From Aggregatibacter actinomycetemcomitans (GTDB lineage Bacteria > Pseudomonadota > Gammaproteobacteria > Enterobacterales > Pasteurellaceae): DNA of 64,000 nt. Under the pieces are notes generated by a model. The model ran no database searches. It saw nothing but the letters and a program-made list of their open reading frames with translations, and was not told the DNA's origin. The stretch is taken from contig NZ_NRDF01000004.1 of assembly GCF_003130205.1 (NCBI RefSeq), positions 1 through 64,000 of the forward strand. Direction: 5' to 3'. Positions 63,977 through 64,000 of this stretch are shown piece by piece. Positions within the stretch are counted from its first letter, which is position 1; each line of letters begins with the position of its first letter. Made by a program: the position numbers and the translations under genes.

Positions 63977-64000
63977 CAATTCGTGCAAAATTATTTGATT

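Overview
This window looks like a Pasteurellaceae chromosome. About 55 exact copies (counted by eye) of the Haemophilus-type DNA uptake 9-mer AAGTGCGGT or its complement are scattered through it. The gene content (opsX, kdkA, lgtF, protein-D-like glpQ, no rpoS after nlpD) and the moderate GC content fit Aggregatibacter or a close Haemophilus relative. The species call is inference.

Layout. 1-1654: the end of an IS3-type element fused to a decayed ilvA. 1690-5340: ftsX, ftsE, a small repeat element, gph and rpe on the minus strand, then ftsB. 5340-10286: ispD-ispF-truD-surE-DedA-like-small lipoprotein-nlpD on the plus strand. 10352-14883: lipopolysaccharide inner-core genes (lgtF, waaA, coaD, kdkA, opsX). 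14983-20757: an AhpD-like protein with a divergent AraC regulator, an ABC exporter and plsB. 20904-24471: lexA with two SOS boxes, rpsF-priB-rpsR-rplI, and a frameshifted dprA behind a competence-type CRP site. 24528-27202: glpT and glpQ. 27536-30670: rlmB and a frameshifted rnr. 30920-33606: mreBCD. 33716-35699: rpsP-rimM-trmD-rplS. 35982-39417: a coding remnant, pepP, ygfB, zapA, 6S RNA and fthC. 39453-42061: bamD, rluD and pgeF. 42193-48423: an LTA-synthase-like sulfatase-fold enzyme, a nitroreductase, yggU, yggT, corA, a 646-bp inverted-repeat element and a methyltransferase. 48569-53588: an AcrAB-type efflux operon with its TetR regulator and operator. 53672-56813: ftsN and priA. 57056-63090: surface-polysaccharide glycosyltransferases on both sides of rpmE. 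63093-63908: mutM.

How the genes work together. The window is mostly housekeeping: cell envelope and division (ftsEX, ftsB, ftsN, zapA, mreBCD, nlpD, bamD, plsB), translation and RNA maturation (truD, rlmB, trmD, rimM, rluD, ribosomal proteins), DNA repair and restart (lexA, priA, priB, mutM), and lipooligosaccharide assembly. The accessory signals are the AT-rich, uptake-sequence-poor glycosyltransferase genes at 57-59.4 kb and 60.3-63.1 kb, two repeat elements sharing a core (3308-3509 and 46976-47621), the IS end, and three broken genes (ilvA, dprA, rnr). Two of those breaks lie at homopolymers, so sequencing error has to be excluded for them.

I found no phage, CRISPR array, toxin-antitoxin or restriction locus. 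The least explained structure is the element with about 75-nt inverted arms between corA and the methyltransferase gene.
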